Below are positions 6,205 through 7,124 of a DNA stretch of 7,124 bases, piece after piece. Source of the DNA: Yimella sp. (lineage in GTDB: Bacteria; Actinomycetota; Actinomycetes; Actinomycetales; Dermatophilaceae); contig JASLFY010000201.1 of NCBI GenBank assembly GCA_030150425.1, positions 1 to 7,124 of the forward strand, in the 5' to 3' direction. Below the pieces are notes generated by a model that saw nothing but the letters and a program-made list of their open reading frames with translations, was not told the DNA's origin and did no database searches. How positions within the stretch are numbered: the stretch's first letter is position 1; every line of letters starts with the position of its first letter. Made by a program: the position numbers and the translations under genes.

Positions 6205-6543
6205 TCAAACGTCGAGGAAGTCGCGCAGCCAGGACCGGATCTCCTCGAGAGCCGGTGCCCCGACCTCGCCGACGACCTTGGTCACCCGACGCCGGTCGAT
6301 CGTGCGGGGCTGCTCGGTCATCGCGAAGGACTCGCCGGGAAGGCCGGCGACGCCACTGAGGGCGACGTGGTTCGGCAGCCCCCTGTCCCGCGAGGTGACC
6401 GGGACGACGATCACCACGTTCGGGATGCTGGCGAGGTAGTCGCTCCCCGAGACGACGACGGCAGGGCGATGACCGGACTGCTCCGAGCCGACGACCGGGC
6501 TGAGGTTGACCCACACGACCTGGCCAGAGGACAGATCAGGCAC
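6205..6543 (-). CDS. mazF: Type II toxin, PemK/MazF family endoribonuclease
   Basis: A probable sequence-specific mRNA interferase of 112 residues. The order of motifs is typical: GQVVWVNLSPVVGSEQSGHRPAVVV (about 7-31), VVIVVPVTSRDRGLPNHVAL (43-62), and SFAMTEQPRTIDRRRVTKVVGEV (72-94), followed by a C-terminal helix. R26 and T50 match the catalytic Arg/Thr pair of MazF enzymes, so the toxin looks intact. The GTG at 6543 overlaps the antitoxin stop (at 6536) by 8 bases and puts GQVVW near residue 7, as in relatives. A GTG at 6561, with GGGA about 8 bases upstream, would add six residues and is a real alternative. Overlap with the antitoxin indicates translational coupling. The cleavage motif cannot be told from sequence. 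Confidence 0.93.
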   Translation of the reverse strand: MPDLSSGQVVWVNLSPVVGSEQSGHRPAVVVSGSDYLASIPNVVIVVPVTSRDRGLPNHVALSGVAGLPGESFAMTEQPRTIDRRRVTKVVGEVGAPALEEIRSWLRDFLDV

Positions 6544-6775
6544 GGTCGAGGCCGTCCGCACTGGTGGCGTCCCACTCAGCGGACTCGGTGTCGTAGTCGT
6601 CGTCGGCCGTCAGAGCCGCATAGCCGGCGCGGACCGCGGCAAATCGCTGCACCCGATCGTGCTCGTCCAGCAGTTGTTCGAGAAGCACCGCGGGCGTCAC
6701 TCCTTGGGCCCGCGCCCGTTCGTTGATGCGGTCGCGCGCGTGCACCGTCACCTTGATCGTCGTCGTGGCAGCCAT
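6536..6775 (-). CDS. mazE: Ribbon-helix-helix antitoxin (MazE-like)
   Basis: A 79-residue protein directly upstream of, and overlapping, the toxin gene. The N-terminal third reads as a ribbon-helix-helix DNA-binding fold: strand TTIKVTV (5-11), helix HARDRINERARAQ (12-24), turn GVTP, helix AVLLEQLLDEH (29-39). It is therefore an RHH antitoxin, not the AbrB-type MazE of E. coli. The C-terminal part is acidic (TADDDYDTESAEWDATSADGL, about 56-76), as expected for a flexible tail that wraps and neutralises a basic MazF dimer. It should repress its own promoter; a short inverted repeat overlaps its start codon. The start at 6775 has no proper Shine-Dalgarno. TACCAT, 5 bases upstream on the minus strand, could be a -10 for a leaderless transcript, but this is weak. 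Confidence 0.88.
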   Translation of the reverse strand: MAATTTIKVTVHARDRINERARAQGVTPAVLLEQLLDEHDRVQRFAAVRAGYAALTADDDYDTESAEWDATSADGLDRA

Positions 6776-6812
6776 ACCCCATGGTATCCCGGATGGCTCG
6801 CGATGGGTATAC
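6774..6812 (-). promoter_or_regulatory. Probable autoregulatory operator/promoter of the toxin-antitoxin operon
   Basis: ATACC (6774-6778) and GGTAT (6783-6787) form an inverted repeat with a 4-base spacer that overlaps the antitoxin ATG. A further GGTAT lies at 6806-6810, 23 bases from the first, within GGTATAC. Clusters of short half-sites like this are what ribbon-helix-helix antitoxins usually bind. An AT-richer patch (6806-6827) just beyond is the likely site for promoters in either direction. No clear -35/-10 pair was identified. The operator role is inferred from position and symmetry. Confidence 0.35.
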
Positions 6813-6852
6813 GAAACTAGCTACTCTCGACCGGCCCGCTCGCCCAGTTCGC

Positions 6853-6918
6853 GAGGTGACTCCCTCGCGGTGAGGCGACTCCTCATGGGGAGTCACCTCA
6901 CCGCGGACGAGTCGCCTC
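6853..6918. repeat. 66-bp imperfect palindrome made of four GAGGYGACTC units
   Basis: Four copies of the 10-mer GAGGYGACTC lie at 6853-6862 and 6872-6881 (forward) and at 6890-6899 and 6909-6918 (reverse). Start-to-start steps are 19, 18 and 19 bases. All are symmetric about 6885.5, so the whole block is a palindrome in which 27 of 33 positions per arm are exactly complementary and three more would be G-T pairs on the plus strand. The inner part is the strongest: arms 6866-6882 and 6889-6905 are 17 bp with one C/A mismatch and a 6-base loop. Units 1 and 3 can instead pair as a perfect 12-bp stem (6853-6864 with 6888-6899). It lies between divergent genes and has no T-tract, so a terminator is unlikely. 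It may be a REP-like element, a multi-site operator or an RNA structure in the YciI leader. Confidence 0.85.
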
Positions 6919-6947
6919 GGCGGCCGTCACCTGCTTGGATCGGACCC

Positions 6948-7124
6948 ATGGAGCTGCACGTGTACCAGTTGGTGTTCCTGCGCCGTGGCGACAACCCGCC
7001 GCAGCTCGACGAGGCGGCGAGTGAACAGCTGCAACGGGACCACCTCGCGTACCTGTTCGGGCTGGCGGAGCAGGGCGTGCTGGCGGTCAACGGTCCGGTC
7101 GACGAGCAGGGCGACAGCGACCTG
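6948..7124 (+). CDS. YciI family protein, N-terminal part (cut by window edge)
   Basis: The frame from ATG 6948 stays open to the window end (59 residues). It opens with the strand LHVYQLVFLRRG, followed by a helix and the segment RDHLAYLFGLAEQGVLAVNGPV (30-51), typical of YciI/DGPF-type ferredoxin-like proteins. In these, the HL.YL..L...G.L...GP pattern and a conserved His (here H32) line a putative active site. The family's reaction is mostly unknown. The upstream GGA is too close to be a good ribosome-binding site. TTGGAT, ending 7 bases before the ATG, could be a poor -10 for a leaderless start, or the mRNA could begin further up and include the large palindrome. The C-terminal half of the gene is beyond the right edge. 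Confidence 0.82.
   Translation, partial: MELHVYQLVFLRRGDNPPQLDEAASEQLQRDHLAYLFGLAEQGVLAVNGPVDEQGDSDL

Noticed and set aside
6853..6918. Rho-independent terminator
   Set aside because: It lies between two divergent gene starts and has no T-run on either strand.
1..7124. tRNA, rRNA, CRISPR array, insertion sequence or phage genes
   Set aside because: No cloverleaf or rRNA-like segments, no spaced repeat array, no transposase or integrase motifs; the sequence is nearly all ordinary coding DNA.

Overview
The window is GC-rich DNA whose genes abut or overlap, with GTG starts and start codons that often lack a Shine-Dalgarno sequence. The gene content (a propionyl-CoA carboxylase beta subunit followed by a tiny epsilon subunit, a class III cyclase with an Rv1264-like regulatory domain, a YciI protein) points to an actinomycete. 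The exact order or family cannot be settled from the sequence.

Layout. Positions 1-3676 are a minus-strand operon of four genes read right to left: a 599-residue protein that joins a biotin-protein ligase to a class III adenylate cyclase, an AUH-like enoyl-CoA hydratase, an OmpR-family response regulator, and a sensor histidine kinase cut off by the left edge. The first two junctions are 4-base ATGA stop/start overlaps and the third is a 6-base gap. Diverging from this operon, with only 25 bp between start codons, is a plus-strand pair: the acyl-CoA carboxylase beta subunit (pccB/accD type, 3702-5336) and its epsilon subunit (5333-5536), overlapping by GTGA. The two -10-like hexamers for this divergence overlap each other, and both transcripts look leaderless.

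Positions 5538-6775 hold a second minus-strand group: a ribbon-helix-helix antitoxin, a MazF/PemK toxin, and a MOSC-domain protein. The MOSC gene ends one base from the end of the carboxylase operon. Positions 6776-6947 are the longest non-coding stretch (172 bp). It holds the antitoxin promoter/operator region and a striking 66-bp palindrome built from four copies of a 10-mer. At 6948 a YciI-family gene starts on the plus strand and runs off the right edge.

How it fits together. The ligase would attach biotin to the carboxyl-carrier subunit (not in this window) that works with the PccB and epsilon subunits. The hydratase belongs to acyl-CoA or branched-chain amino-acid catabolism, which feeds propionyl- and acetyl-CoA. 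The main point of interest is that the ligase is covalently joined to a cyclase with all canonical catalytic residues. This suggests, by inference only, that biotinylation or carboxylase demand and cAMP signalling are linked in one polypeptide. The four-copy palindrome is the second unexplained structure.
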